Positions 31,732-43,969 of a DNA stretch of 64,000 bases are shown here, piece after piece. The notes under the pieces were generated by a model that saw nothing but the letters and a program-made list of their open reading frames with translations, did no database searches and had not been told where the DNA came from. Positions within the stretch are counted from its first letter, which is position 1, and each line of letters starts with the position of its first letter. The position numbers were made by a program, and so were the translations under genes. Source of the DNA: Chaenocephalus aceratus (taxonomy: Eukaryota; Chordata; Actinopteri; Perciformes; Channichthyidae); contig CM043791.1 in assembly GCA_023974075.1 (NCBI GenBank), positions 2,582,509-2,646,508 of the forward strand, given 5' to 3'.

Positions 31732-32339
31732 TAATGGAAAACAACAGACACATATTCACAGTGGTTTAAACTAACCATTTAATATAAGATACAATACAAT
31801 TGAACTCATTAACATTTCCATATAGTACTACTAAACCCAGTTTCATGTGGTTTTGAAAGAAAATTGTCCGACAAAAACTCTGATTATGTCATTTGTTAGC
31901 TTAGGTTAGACACCATATTTGTATTATCAGGCAATGTCTCTATTTCCCCAAAATAGTGTAAGGATACAATGTTATAACACTGGAAGAAAGAAGGTAATGA
32001 TCATTTAGGTCACCTTGCTGAGACTGTGATGCAGGATAAACCGCCCTATTCAGTTAGTTGACATTAAAAACAATTAGTTACTTTTCGATAAGTTTACTCT
32101 TGGTTACCAAAAGTAATATGTAATATGTTCACCTTCAGTTAGTTTTCCAAGTGAGAGCCAGAAGGCAGTGCTGAAGCCATGAGGCTCTACTACAGTAAGG
32201 AGTGAGAGAGAAGGAGTGAGCGAAAAGGAGTGAGTGTGTTTTGGTTCTATCTATTCTAATATTATTTAAATGTGTCTGAGAGGTTGTGTTGGTCATGTAG
32301 TGATTTTCGGAGGCGTACTGCAGTTTTGCAGCCTGCAGG
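31732..32339. other. Unique sequence upstream of the HAS3 promoter candidate
   Basis: No gene or repeat recognised. Two GGAGTGAG phrases occur near 32200-32230. Confidence 0.45.
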
Positions 32340-33243
32340 ACGTCAGCAGCTCAGCCTCACACAGCAGAGGGAGGGCGAGAGGGGGAGGGATAGATAAATA
32401 AGTCCATAAAGGATGCTTTCAGAGGTGGAGAGGAGAGGGGGCAAACAGTCCCCCGGCTTGTTGGAGGCTGTTGGCTGCATTGCAGAGAGATAGGGAGCTA
32501 GCTGGGGTATCCAGGGAGGGGGGGGGGTGAGAGGAGACAGAGGGGAGCTGTGGAGGAGAGGCTCAGCAGTGCTGATCAGCCAGCCGGCAGGACGTGTGAG
32601 AGGGGTGAAGGATCCGGCTCTGCTGCAAACAGGGGACACAGAGACGACTTACTGCAGAGCAGCAGGGGGGGGGGGGGGGGGCTGGGGATGATTTGTTGCA
32701 GGGGGAAAGGGAGAAATCGGACGAAGCCAGGATCGGTGTCCCCATTTTGGCCCGGGTTCTTCACCTTCAGCTTCACCATCACTTTGGCCCCGTGCTCGTG
32801 ATGGAAGATGCAGAGACTCCACCAGCTGTAGCCCCCACCTGTCAGACAGACGCAGGAACACACCAGCATCAGCTGCTGCTGGAGCACCTCTGATCACATC
32901 TCAGCTGGGGGGCTCCATGCCCGGGGACAGTCCAGGGAGATAGAAGGAGGAGGAGGAGGAGGAGGAGGAGTAGGAGGAGGAGGAGGAGGAGGAGGAGGCG
33001 GCGAGGGGCCGGCTCAGGGAGGTGGTGGAGGGTGGAGGTTTAAGCTGCATGTTGTATTTTTGGATGTGGGATCTCCTGAATTAAGCAAGCAAGCTGGAAT
33101 AAAGATGTAGTGTGAGCGAGTGGAAGGAGGGGTGAGGAACAAGGAGAGCGCTGTGCTGAGGAGAGTAGAGGGCTGGACGTCCCGGCTCAACGGACGGAGA
33201 TCTGGGGGGAGACCAAAGACGGAGGGTCCACTGGATCAGGAAG
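32340..33243 (+). promoter_or_regulatory. HAS3: Candidate HAS3 promoter and non-coding first exon
   Basis: A GC- and purine-rich island in otherwise AT-rich DNA. It has a G-run of 17 (about 32665-32681), a GGA trinucleotide run (about 32946-32997) and CpGs. It ends in a strong donor, CAGGAAG|GTAAGG (GT at 33244). HAS3 needs an upstream untranslated exon, because its ATG sits directly on a splice acceptor at 48390. This is the best donor-bearing island upstream, giving a first intron of about 15 kb. No TATA box seen. Inference only: transcript data would be needed to fix the start and the exon. Confidence 0.4.
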
Positions 33244-33683
33244 GTAAGGGTTTTAATAATATGCTTTCTGAGAGACTTTGTTCATAAGATGTTAATTCCC
33301 CCACAAAGAAAGAAAGATAGGACATATCTGTCTTTTGGTCCTCACTTCTGTAAAGGGTGAGTGCAAATGGCTTTAGGATTAGGAACTTCTTCTTCTTGGT
33401 CGAATGCACTTATTGTAAGTCGCTTTGGATAAAAGCGTCAGCTAAATGCAATATAATGTAATAATGTGACTTATAAAATGATCCAGAAGAGGTTTGGAAG
33501 TGATACTTGAGGTTTGGCAGGTCGTGTAAAGGTTCAGGAAAGGAGAATCAATGAAAATACTCAAAAGTTAGATCAATTATGATGAAAGTGAATGGAACGT
33601 TTTAAAAAATTGAAATGAGCAAAATTAAGTTTAGTAGGAAATTGAAGCACAAAGACTTGAGTGTGTTCTTGTTTGTGGGGTTG

Positions 33684-33747
<64 letters not shown>

Positions 33748-34272
33748 ACGTGTAAATGAGCAAATAAATGTGAGGCAACTAATCACTTGAACAGAACTAA
33801 AGAAATTCTGGAACTGAACTGCTGCTCGTTTCTGCTTACATTTTCCCCTGGAAGGTGTAAAAGGACTCAGTTATGGGTTAAGTGAGTATATATGTATGTA
33901 AATGATATGCGGTGTTGGTGTGTGTGTGCTGCCTCCTGGCATGCTGCTTTCCCCTCGGAAAGGCAGACAGTGACTGTTAGGAAACAGGAACACTCAGAGC
34001 GCCTGTTTGACGGCTTTTGGATTTTCCATGGCATCAGTACTGGACCTGCCTGCTCTGGTTAACTTTCACACAAAGCTGCTGGGACTTCAGGTGTGGTCTA
34101 TAAAGTACCCCACAGTCTGATCCAGACAAACAGAAGAATAGGTGATAATATTCAATTGATGGATATAATAATATGAGGCATTAAAGCAAAGACTAGCATT
34201 AGTTATTTTTGAATTCATCCTTCTACAGTGGTAAGGATGTATTCACACTCACTGATTTGAACACTCAAAGTG
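33244..34272. other. HAS3 intron 1, 5' part with (GT)n
   Basis: A GT microsatellite is at about 33684-33746. A short LINE-tail phrase (AAGTCGCTTTGGATAAAAGC) is at 33418. Otherwise unrecognised. Confidence 0.55.
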
Positions 34273-34485
34273 TCAGGAAACACAATCCTCTCTCTTTTCC
34301 TCCATACCCAAATCTCTAAAAACGGGGCTGCAACGGATCTGATACAGACTGATCCAGATTTGAATAATTTTCGAGGTAGCTAACTTGATCCAGCCACTCC
34401 TGGTCCTTTCATCAGACGGGAAGCGAAAGAACGAGCAAGACCCATTGCTGGTATGATAACAACCTGGTACTAAGCACACAGGCAT
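34273..34485 (-). pseudogene. THAP-domain fragment
   Basis: Minus-strand frame with the N-terminal half of a THAP finger: MPVCLVPGCYHTSNG, CSFFRFPSDERTRSGWIKLA. This gives CxxxxC, the FxRFP motif and the conserved Trp. It then reads into non-THAP sequence. Part of this stretch resembles the interior of the TTAA MITE at 53831-54345 on the opposite strand (CTCTCTTTTCCTCCATACCC). It is therefore probably the 5' end of a Kolobok-like gene, not a host THAP gene. Confidence 0.55.
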
Positions 34486-34703
34486 CTTGTTAAAGTTATC
34501 TTATCTTAGCCAGCGCCATATAGATAGATTCTATCGCTGATCTTAGCGATCTCTTAGTGGAGGAAAACAATTGTGAAATCACTTACGCGACTCTGGGATT
34601 TGTAGTCTTTCTAGTTGCGTATTTTTCATAGTCTTATATTTCAACAGTTTTAAGACAAACTGTGACTTCTTTTACATGTAAATTATTTTTAAGATTGACA
34701 AAC
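34486..34703. mobile_element. Left flank: half of a foldback repeat family (target of the 34710 element)
   Basis: AAACTGTGACTTCTTTTACA and ATTTTTAAGATTGACAAACA match, with divergence, sequence near 55860-55900 (other strand) and 58800-58850. The matching other half resumes at 38546. The 34710-38539 element sits exactly between the two halves. Confidence 0.7.
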
Positions 34704-34709
34704 ATCATA
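34704..34709. other. Target-site duplication, left (ATCATA)
   Basis: ATCATA precedes the left arm and is repeated at 38540-38545 after the right arm. A related empty site at about 58850 reads CATCATAGGTAATTCATGG. Confidence 0.85.
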
Positions 34710-34823
34710 AGTAGTTATAATGATACTGTTTCAATCACATTAGTATGCATGAAAAAGTGACAGGTGACACGCCCCCAATTATGCAAATGAGCTAAGTCCG
34801 TCTCCCATTGGTCAATGAGCTAA

Positions 34824-34893
34824 GTCCCGCCTCCCATGTCCCGCCTCCCATGTCCCGCCTCCCATGTCCCGCCTCCCATGTCCCGCCTCCCAT
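34824..34893. repeat. 14-bp tandem (CCCGCCTCCCATGT)
   Basis: Five copies in the left arm, but only two in the corresponding part of the right arm (about 38398-38430). The copy number differs between otherwise matching arms. Confidence 0.85.
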
Positions 34894-35617
34894 TCTTTGA
34901 TGTGTGTTATCAGGTAGGTGTGAAAAGCCCCCCTGTGTAGTGCCTTTTGTTGTCTAATTCTTTGATGTGTTGATTAAGGCAGACTCTTTGAAGTTATGTT
35001 GTCTGGCCCCTGCCCCTCAGAGCCCTTTGTTGTCTAATCTAATTAGCCTTTGATGTTTGCCCTTTGATGTGAGGTGCTATAACAGGCAGGTGTGATTTCA
35101 CACTGGTGAAAGCCTTTGATGTTAATCTAGGTGTCTCTGTGAAGTTATGCGTGAGACTGTCTACCCGCCCCCTCCCAGCCTCCCCCATTTTCTCCACCCC
35201 TTCCTTATGGCTATGACGCCAGCAGATAGTGGGGGTGGAATTAGATGAAGATAGAAATACACTCAAACTAAATTAAAAAAAGACAGTCATTTCCATTTAC
35301 CAAGTCACCATTCAAAAAAGAAAAATGGCAAGAGACGCCTCGAATTGGGTTTAATCAGCCTGTGACAACTTACCGTCACCCGTCCGGAGCGCCAGTCAAG
35401 AAACGAATGCAGCAGCAGTGCGGGGTTCAGAGTACAGCCGAAAGATCTGTGCACAAACTTATCTCGCGCTCTCTTTTTTGGTCATGTGAGCGTTCATGTG
35501 TGTTGGAGGAGGGGCTCTGTAAGGAAGTCTGAAGGAAGTGGCAGATTCTCCCCCGGTTTGACTGCAAAAGACTCTGACTTTTCTCCAAAATGACATACCC
35601 CTACCCTTAAGAACAAT

Positions 35618-36407
<790 letters not shown>

Positions 36408-37286
36408 ATGAAAATAAATACGCTCAAACTAAATAACAGGCCAGTCATTTCCACTCATCAAGTCACCTTTCAAAAAAAAAGAAAAATGGCCAAGAGAAGC
36501 ATAGATATGGGTTTAATCAGCGAGACGCCTGTGACAACGTACAGCCATCAGTCCGGAGCGCCAATCAAGAAACGAATGCAATATCTGTGCCGGATTCAGA
36601 CGCCTCCAGCCGAAGAACTTCATGAAGAATGGACTCTGAAAAATGACGATGTTTGGGGTTATGTATTCAACTATATGGGGAATGAACTGCATTTCTACAA
36701 TCTGAAGAATGGAGAAACGTACGGACCCCGCAGTGTTAAAGCAACACTGACCTCAACATATTGGGCTGTGTTAACTCTGGTGTCTTCCAGAGATCTCCAC
36801 GCAACCACTGTATCGGAAGAAGTAGTGCATCAAGAAACCATAGTGGAACCAGCGGTGTACAAGATATTTGCAAAGAAAAGCAAAGAAACACAGACAGCAT
36901 GCAAGATCAAAGAAGAATTTTCACCGCCGCCCCTCAATGTGGAGGAAGAAGGAATTATTTCCCCACTGCCAGAAGTGAGAAGAGTCCTGACAAGCACCGT
37001 CTGGGAAACTAAAAGCGGACCATCGGGGCGATGGTATTACCGTGTAAGCCATTTGGAAACGCTGGGGAAGGACTCCTCTGATGATTTTGTTTTGGAATAT
37101 TTTAACTCTACATGCGGGGTTTTTCAGACATCTGTGCGGGTGCCTCTGACTGCTTGGCTGAAAATGATTGATGGAAAAGCTACAAAGCTTAAAGAACTTT
37201 TTAAACAGAGTCAGACATCGATGGACATTATACTGGTGAAAAAGAATCTCACCTTTACAGAGGACTCCGCTTCCCACTCAACATAA
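36408..37286 (+). CDS. Uncharacterised 266-292 residue protein of the compact TIR element
   Basis: An uninterrupted frame, the only long one in the element. The ATG at 36408 gives 292 residues, but the ATG at 36486 (AAAAATGGCC context, protein MAKRSIDMGL..., 266 residues) is preferred because the same AAAAATGG is kept in both arms while the upstream stretch there has stops. I do not recognise the family. Visible features: a basic start; two similar segments (about residues 72-126, with WTLKNDDVWGYVFNYMGNEL and TYGPRSVKATLTSTYW; about 196-265, with GRWYYRVSHLETL, DDFVLEYFN and SVRVPLTAWLKMI); a charged linker at 127-190. Each segment has alternating strands then an amphipathic helix. This is loosely like PC4/Whirly-type nucleic-acid binders, which is speculation. 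No signal peptide or membrane segment. Confidence 0.6.
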   Translation: MKINTLKLNNRPVISTHQVTFQKKRKMAKRSIDMGLISETPVTTYSHQSGAPIKKRMQYLCRIQTPPAEELHEEWTLKNDDVWGYVFNYMGNELHFYNLKNGETYGPRSVKATLTSTYWAVLTLVSSRDLHATTVSEEVVHQETIVEPAVYKIFAKKSKETQTACKIKEEFSPPPLNVEEEGIISPLPEVRRVLTSTVWETKSGPSGRWYYRVSHLETLGKDSSDDFVLEYFNSTCGVFQTSVRVPLTAWLKMIDGKATKLKELFKQSQTSMDIILVKKNLTFTEDSASHST

Positions 37287-37318
37287 CAAGTCACACCCTC
37301 CTCACCAGATCATTTTAA

Positions 37319-37516
37319 ACTAAGGACCCCTCAAAGAAAAACATTGTGTATTCTACCTATGTAAAAAGAGTGTCGGAGTTGTCTTACGAAAATGTGTTAT
37401 CTCTGTATCAAGATGATGTGTTTAAAAATGAATTTTGTGAAAAATACCAACTGTGTGAGAGACGTCATAAAGACACTCATTTTAACCACAGTGTTTGTTC
37501 TCTACAAATGTTTTAA
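37319..37516 (+). pseudogene. Second open segment, 65 codons without ATG
   Basis: Open in one frame from 37319 to a TAA at 37514-37516, ending just before the right arm. It includes YVKRVSELSYENVLSLYQDD, then FCEKYQLCERRHKD. It lies downstream of a copy of the gene's own upstream flank. It could be the remnant of a second gene unit truncated by deletion. No family recognised. Confidence 0.3.
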
Positions 37517-38545
37517 GATTGTTACAAAATGTTCTTAAGGGTAGGGGTATGTCATTTTGGAGAAAAGTCAGAGTCTTTTGCATTCAAACCGAGGGAGAAT
37601 CTGCCACTTCCTTCAGACTTCCTTACAGAGCCCCTCCTCCAACACACATGAACGCTCACATGACCAAAAAAGAGGGCGCGAGATAAGTTTGTGCACAGAT
37701 ATTTCGACTGTACTCTGAACCTCGCACTGCTGCTGCATTCGTTTCTTGACTGGCGCTCCGGACGGGTGACGGTAAGTTGTCACAGGCTGATTAAACCCAA
37801 TTCGAGGCGTCTCTTACCATTTTTCTTTTTTGAATGGTGACTTGGTAAATGGAAATGACTGTCTTTTTTTATTTAGTTTGAGTGTATTTGTATCTTCATC
37901 TAATTCCACCCCCACTATCTGCTGGCGTCATAGCCATAAGGAAGGGGTGGAGAAAAGGGGGGAGGCTGGGAGGGGGCGGGTAGACAGTCTCACGCATAAC
38001 TTCAAAGAGACACCTAGATTAACATCAAAGGCTTTCACCAGTGTGAAATCACACCTGCCTGTTATAACACCTCACATCAAAGGGCAAACATCAAAGGCTA
38101 ATTAGATTAGACAACAAAGGGCTCTGAGGGGCAGGGGCCAGACAACATAACTTCAAAGAGTCTGCCTTAATCAACACATCAAATAATTAGACAACAAAAG
38201 GCACTACACAGGGGGGCTTTTCACACCTACCTGTTATAACACACATCAAAGGACTAGACTACAAAGGGGTGTGAGGGGACAGGGGCCAGACAACATAACT
38301 TCAAAGAGTCCGCCCTAATCAACACATCAAAGAACTAAACAACAAAGGCACTACACAGGGGGGCATTTCACACCTACCTGATAACACACATCAAAGAATG
38401 GGAGGCGGGACATGGGAGGCGGGACTTAGCTCATTGACCAATGGGAGACGGACTTAGCTCATTTGCATAATTGGGGGCGTGTCACCTGTCACTTTTTCAT
38501 GCATACTAATGTGATTGAAACAGTATCATTATAACTACTATCATA

Positions 38546-38860
38546 TGTGTAATTCATGGCACAATTCAAACGGGATCAAAAGATAAGTTTTCTCTCTCCA
38601 TTGACTTCAATACATTATTTTTCCGAAATAAGGTCTCTTTGACTTTGCCACTCTATGGCCAACTCTCTAGCTCACAGAATCAGCCCCCTGCAAAAACAGA
38701 GCTGGAAAGAGCAAATAGAGCAAATAGAGAGAAATGAGGCATGGCTAAAATGCAGGATCTGTTTGGTATTTTGAAAAAAAACCTATATTTATGTACTTTA
38801 TATAGGTATGGCCCTACAATATATTGTTCAAATATAGCATGATATGTCCCCTTTAATGAC
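38546..38860. mobile_element. Right flank: foldback-family half plus TTAA MITE end
   Basis: TGTGTAATTCATGGCACAAT and CATTGACTTCAATACATTAT continue the interrupted foldback repeat (compare 55795-55860 and 58860-58930). From about 38670 a second family begins and ends in ATATAGCATGATATGTCCCC followed by TTTAATG. This is the same terminus as the MITE at 53831-54345. Confidence 0.65.
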
Positions 38861-41396
38861 TTTGACTTTGTGCCACTGATACTCTGTGTTTTTGTAAGCC
38901 AGAGAGGAACATGACAGTACATTCAAAGTAAAGTAAACATTTTTATCGTGTTTCCTCAGAAGCCCCATCAACGGGGCCAAGAGATGGTCTTATTGAATAC
39001 ACTCCGAATTTAAACATAACCACAACCACCCAGTGTTGTTGGAGCTGGACCTTTGCTGGGTGTCTTGTCTTCTCCGTCCAATTCCTGTGTGCCTCTTTAC
39101 TGTAATTGTCCAAAAAAAGAAAAAAAATTGCCCAAAAAATGTAAAGGATTCTCATGACTTATAACAGCTTATTTCAAAGACACCGTCATCACTGTACACA
39201 CATCTCTTCAGCTGAGAGCATTTGATCAGATCAGCAACACAGAGCCATCTAGTGGCAACATCTTCAGGAGAGTTTTCCTCATGACTAGCACAAGTGAATG
39301 CAGAGAAACTGAACATGTAGAGCGTGTCTTCTCAGTCTTTTCACCTTCAGAACTGGCTTCCTTCTGGTGTATACGTCCATAGAGAAATTAAACATGTATA
39401 CATTAAAAGTTAGTACTTTATTACCTTCATAAAGACAGGTTCATAAGATTCATGTGTGAGAAGACTTTATATTAAAACAAACTAGTCTTGAATCTCAGGG
39501 AAATGTATAAAAGATGGCATATACTATATGTTCCACCAGAATGAAAAAGACTGAATGAGCTGGAGCAAAAACCTGATGAACCCTTCACTGAGGGTTAGCC
39601 AAATAGAGGGAGTGGGGTGGGTCTGAGGGAAGCCTGCGCTCAGAGTCTACAGCAGCCCTATTTCCTGACACTTCTCACTCCTACTCTTGCTCCATCCTGA
39701 CATATCTCCCCATTCCCCTCACTTCCTCCTTCTCCCTCCCTGTGTAAAGCCCCTGTCCTGACGCCAAACCGTCCCTCAGCCACACCCCCGACTCCTCACC
39801 TGGACCCCCAGCCCATTGCGTCAGAGGGCCTGTATGCAGGGTTTCTTCCATGTAACTCCTGGGATAGAAATGGGAATACTATTACTTGAACCTGGGACTT
39901 TTCTTTACATTTGATTTACATCTATCATCCTCTTTATACTGATCTTAATTTGGACTTGTAATGATCTGCACCCCAATCTGGATCTGGACATAGACGTGTA
40001 TCTGTGGTGGGAGAATTTGACCAGCATCACTTCAGAATCATTTTGGATATGTGGGGGGATACAGAGTGACAGCTCAGCTTTTTTATATCACCAGTTCTGC
40101 GAGGACCTAATAAGTCAGATGCCATTTTGACCACGTTTACCCAGGGAGATTGAGTTCCTACCGAAGATCCTAAGGTGATTCGCTAAGTTATTTTTGCCTT
40201 TGATCTTTCAAAGTTTCATTAATTAAATTAGATTAGAAGTACTTGCCCCTTGATGGTGACGTTACTTCTGCTGCACTGTGACAGAAAGAGATACTGGAAG
40301 CTCTTGGATCTACCGTTCATTGAAATATGCTTCCTTGGGCTGTTGAGAGAAAAGGAATTCAGACATCTTATAAATGACAACCGGGGGGGTTGAATTCCCC
40401 CCCACAAACACACACTGTCCTAATGACTAATACCATACTGTATGGGGACTGCGGCCCATCACACTGTCCATGTTCCTGTCTGCTTGTTATCTGGCCCCGG
40501 GACATTAAGGCATGCTGCCTGAGATCATACCTCAAGCAGAAGCTCAAAGCATATTAAATACTATATATATGTACAATTTAAGTACAATACAAACTACAAT
40601 ATCAATATAATACATCTAAATACAAAACAATTTACAATATATTAATATTGAACACAATATGTCCATGTTTGAGCTACACATGGAAACTGCACACATTAGT
40701 TAAAAGCTTGGCAAACAAAAACAACATTTTAATTTAATTAATTGTATTTCAGGAAATTGCACTGAACATTCTGAACATGCAGGTTTATGTTCTATTTGTA
40801 TGTGATGGATTTGTGGTCAGCATTTGATCGGACGTTCTTCTCCAGAATAATTCTGCAACAATTAACATGAACAACAATGGCGATAGAAGCAGAACTCTGA
40901 GTCAGCAGGTTACATGCGAACAGAGAGGACTACTTTCCACTGTCAGAACCGGCGTGTCACATTTCTCTGGATCTCTGTTCAGAACGTAGGTCTGTGAAGA
41001 ACATCATCAGTGCCAGGATGTACATGAACCCCAGAGGAGGAAAACTGTGTGTGTGCCAGCGTCTCAGAGCTGAATGTAACTCCATTAATATCAGGCTGTC
41101 CGAGGGGGGGCGGGTGGACGGGGGGGAGGGGGTGTGCGCTGCAGGAGGTAATTTCATGAATGAAAGGGCAGAATTGTTCCTCCAAAGTTTTGACCAAACC
41201 CTGACTGGCCTTTAATTAGAACTATTAACCCAGAGAGAGGGAGAGAGGGAGAGAGGGAGCGCCAGAGGGCCTGATGGGGGGGGGGGGGAGAGAGGGGAGA
41301 GCAGATGGGCAGGTGTTGTTCAGCCCTTACGTTCTTTCACCTAAAGATTGCAGCTCAAAGATCCCTGTCCTCTTCAAACGGCTCTGGGCGGTAATT
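38861..41396. other. HAS3 intron 1, mainly unique
   Basis: No exon, RNA gene or complete transposon recognised. 39600-39850 is a CT-rich, GC-rich island. 41140-41230 (GGTAATTTCATGAATGAAAG, then CCTTTAATTAGAACTATTAA) is complex, non-repetitive AT-rich sequence with homeodomain-type TTAAT and ATTA cores. It could be a conserved non-coding element, which only comparison can show. Confidence 0.4.
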
Positions 41397-41639
41397 GCTG
41401 CATGCAGAGGTGTAAAGTAACTAAGTAGATTTACTCAAGTACTGTACTTTGAATTGCCGTGTGCTGAAAGGTACTATTCTGAGATACTTGTACTTTACTT
41501 CAGTATTTTAATTTGCTACTTTGTACTTCTACACTCTAAAAACAAATGCCTCGGCTCAACAAAGAAAATCAACGCAACAGTTTGCATCGATGTTTATTGA
41601 GTCAAGACAACTTCTAATGAAATAGTCTTAAAGTAAAGC

Positions 41640-42172
41640 CCCGGACAGGCTCCAGTATGTGCAGCACATCACCCCCACCCTGATCCACCTCCACTGGCTC
41701 CCATGAGCACCGTATCACCGATAAACTCCTTCTTCTGACTTACACATCCCTCCATGCCCTCGCCCCCCAATACCTGTCTGACCTTCTCCGCTACCACACT
41801 CCATCCCGGAAGCTAAGATCATCTGGACCGGATCTCCTCTCCACCCCCCGCACCAGGTTGCGGACTTTTGGTGACAGAGCCTTCAGTGTGGCATCCCCCA
41901 CCCTCTGGAACTCTCTCCCCCCCGAAATCCGCAGCGCCCCAACCCTGGACATTTTCAAAAAAGCCCTCAAAACGCACCTTTTCACCTTTTACACCTTTCC
42001 CCACTGTATAGTTAGTTTAATAGGTTTATTTTTCCGCTACTTCCCCCCCCACCCCCTTAACCCGTCTGCCTTTTCCCCCTACTCCCCCCCCCCTACCCGA
42101 CTTGTAAAGCGACCTTGGGTTTCCTGAAAGGCGCTATAAAAATATTATATATTATTATTATTAAAGCAACAA
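41640..42172 (+). mobile_element. L2-like LINE 3' fragment with (ATT)n tail
   Basis: The C-terminal RT-domain block reads RTFGDRAFSVASPTLWNSLP, then PPEIRSAPTLDIFKKALKTH, preceded by frames with LIHLHWLP. It ends in GGCGCTATAAAAATATT followed by an ATT repeat. 5'-truncated. Confidence 0.82.
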
Positions 42173-43757
42173 CGTTATTTGAGTTAGGGGAGAAGGCTTT
42201 CCCTCTACAATCAGAGGTGTTTTTAATTACCACTTACTTAATAATTGGAGCATAAACACAAGTTTTAAAGTTGATTACTCAAAAGATTAAGTTGTTCCGA
42301 CTAGTTTTACCACATGATTTAAAAGGAACTTTAAGTTGTATGTACTTAATTACCATCATTGTGAACACACGTTTTTAAGTTGACAACCATTTATAAATGA
42401 AGTTGCTCCAAATATATTGTATTCAATAGTTTTTTTTCTTAGCTTTTTCATGTTTTTGCCTTTAAAGAAAGAAATTAATTGATTCCACAACAAGAAAATT
42501 AGGCAATTCACTTTTTATTTTGAACTGCTGTTGTTTATTTCAACACATGATGTTTCAATCAGGAGAGAATTCATTTAGTTTGAACATTTATTGACACATA
42601 CAGTATGATAAGGTGCATGAACACCTGAACTCACAGCTGACTGCAGGAAAGAGGAGAACCATTTTATAGTTTGGCTGCAGCTCGCTGATTGGCTGCTGGA
42701 GAATGAGGTGAAATGTAATAGGTTAAAGAGAACGCCTGTGCAGCTGCGGAGTGAATGTATCACACCCAGTCTTCCTGAAAGAACTTGCGCTGAGCTTCAT
42801 TTCAATCTTGAAAAAAAGATAAATAACACAAATTTAAATTGCCACACAAATAATAAATAAACACATTACATTACATTACATTACATGACATGACATTTAG
42901 CTGACGCGTTTATCTAAAGCGACTTACAATAAGTACATTGGACCAGGAAGACACAACCTTGAAGAAAACAGAATCATAAAGTACATCAGGTTTCATAGAG
43001 CCAAGCATTTCAAGTGCTACTCAACTGGCTTTAGATAAGCCAGTCCTTTGTTAGTATATAAGTGCTCTGTTATCAGTTCTTTGTTAGTAATTCTATCAGA
43101 GATGTTCACAAGTCTTTTTTTGCAAGTCCAAGTCAAGTCTCAAGTCTTTGTGGGGTGAGACTTGATCAAGTCTCAAGTCTTTGGTCACGAGTCCAAGTCA
43201 AGTCTCAAGTCTCTAAAAAATAAAAGTCTCATGTCTCTTCTGGTTGTAATAAGCCTTCTATTGTCTGCTGCTATCCTGTCTGTTAAGAATACTGCACAGC
43301 TATATCTAAGACATTCAAAGCATGTACTGTGTTATTATCACTCCTATATCTATTAGCATACAGTATCAGTACTGATTAGTTGTTTGTTATATGATCACTT
43401 TAAACAGGCTATTGCAATGTGAGGACAAACATCACACTTTAGCTAAATGCAAACAACTTATAAGCAAAACACTTCAGAATCAGAAATCAGTATCACAAAT
43501 ACTTTATTAATCCCCCGCAGGGAAACTGTGTTAAAAGTACTTAAAAGCGGGTAATGATTAACGTTACCGACCTTTTTTATGTCATGTCAAGAGTTGGATG
43601 TCAACGCCACTCAACTCAAACAAGTGTGACAAGCAGTTCACTAATCTTTTCAAATATTCAGTTACAAAGCTAGCAGCAAGCTAACTAACATTACATAGCT
43701 GATGCTGAGCTAAACATGTTTGCTCACCGTCCATATGCGTTAATGTGACTGACCTCT

Positions 43758-43935
43758 CCGGGTGAGCTTTTCAAGTGCCTGATGAAATTCGACGTTGTTG
43801 CCCAGCATCCTTGATTTTGATATTGCAGACTTTGCAGTGTGCGCTCCTTTTGTTGGTGCCGCCGGCGTTTTGTTCGAAGTGTTTGTAGTTGAACCTATAC
43901 AGCGGTACAGCCGCAGGTGTGCCGCCGGTCGCCAT
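43758..43935 (-). pseudogene. BED zinc-finger exon of hAT transposase
   Basis: Minus-strand ATG at 43933-43935: MATGGTPAAVPLYRFNYKHF, then KRSAHCKVCNIKIKDAG (CxxC), then, after a one-base frame shift, TSNFIRHLKSS (HxxxH-type end). The exon ends at GAG|GTCAGT. The catalytic exons are absent, so it is a relic. Confidence 0.68.
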
Positions 43936-43969
43936 GGTGTTACTACGAGGTAGTAACAGAGGCGCGCAC

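Noticed and set aside
32343..32897. Several overlapping Pro-rich frames in the GC-rich island
   Set aside because: Open on both strands because of base composition. No conservation or motif, and better explained as promoter/5' UTR.
36408..36485. 26-codon N-terminal extension of the element's gene
   Set aside because: The equivalent leader in both arms contains a stop before the conserved AAAAATGG, so the internal ATG is preferred.
38680..41215. Exons of a third gene between TANGO6 and HAS3
   Set aside because: Open frames are short, without splice sites or family similarity. Known synteny has no gene there.
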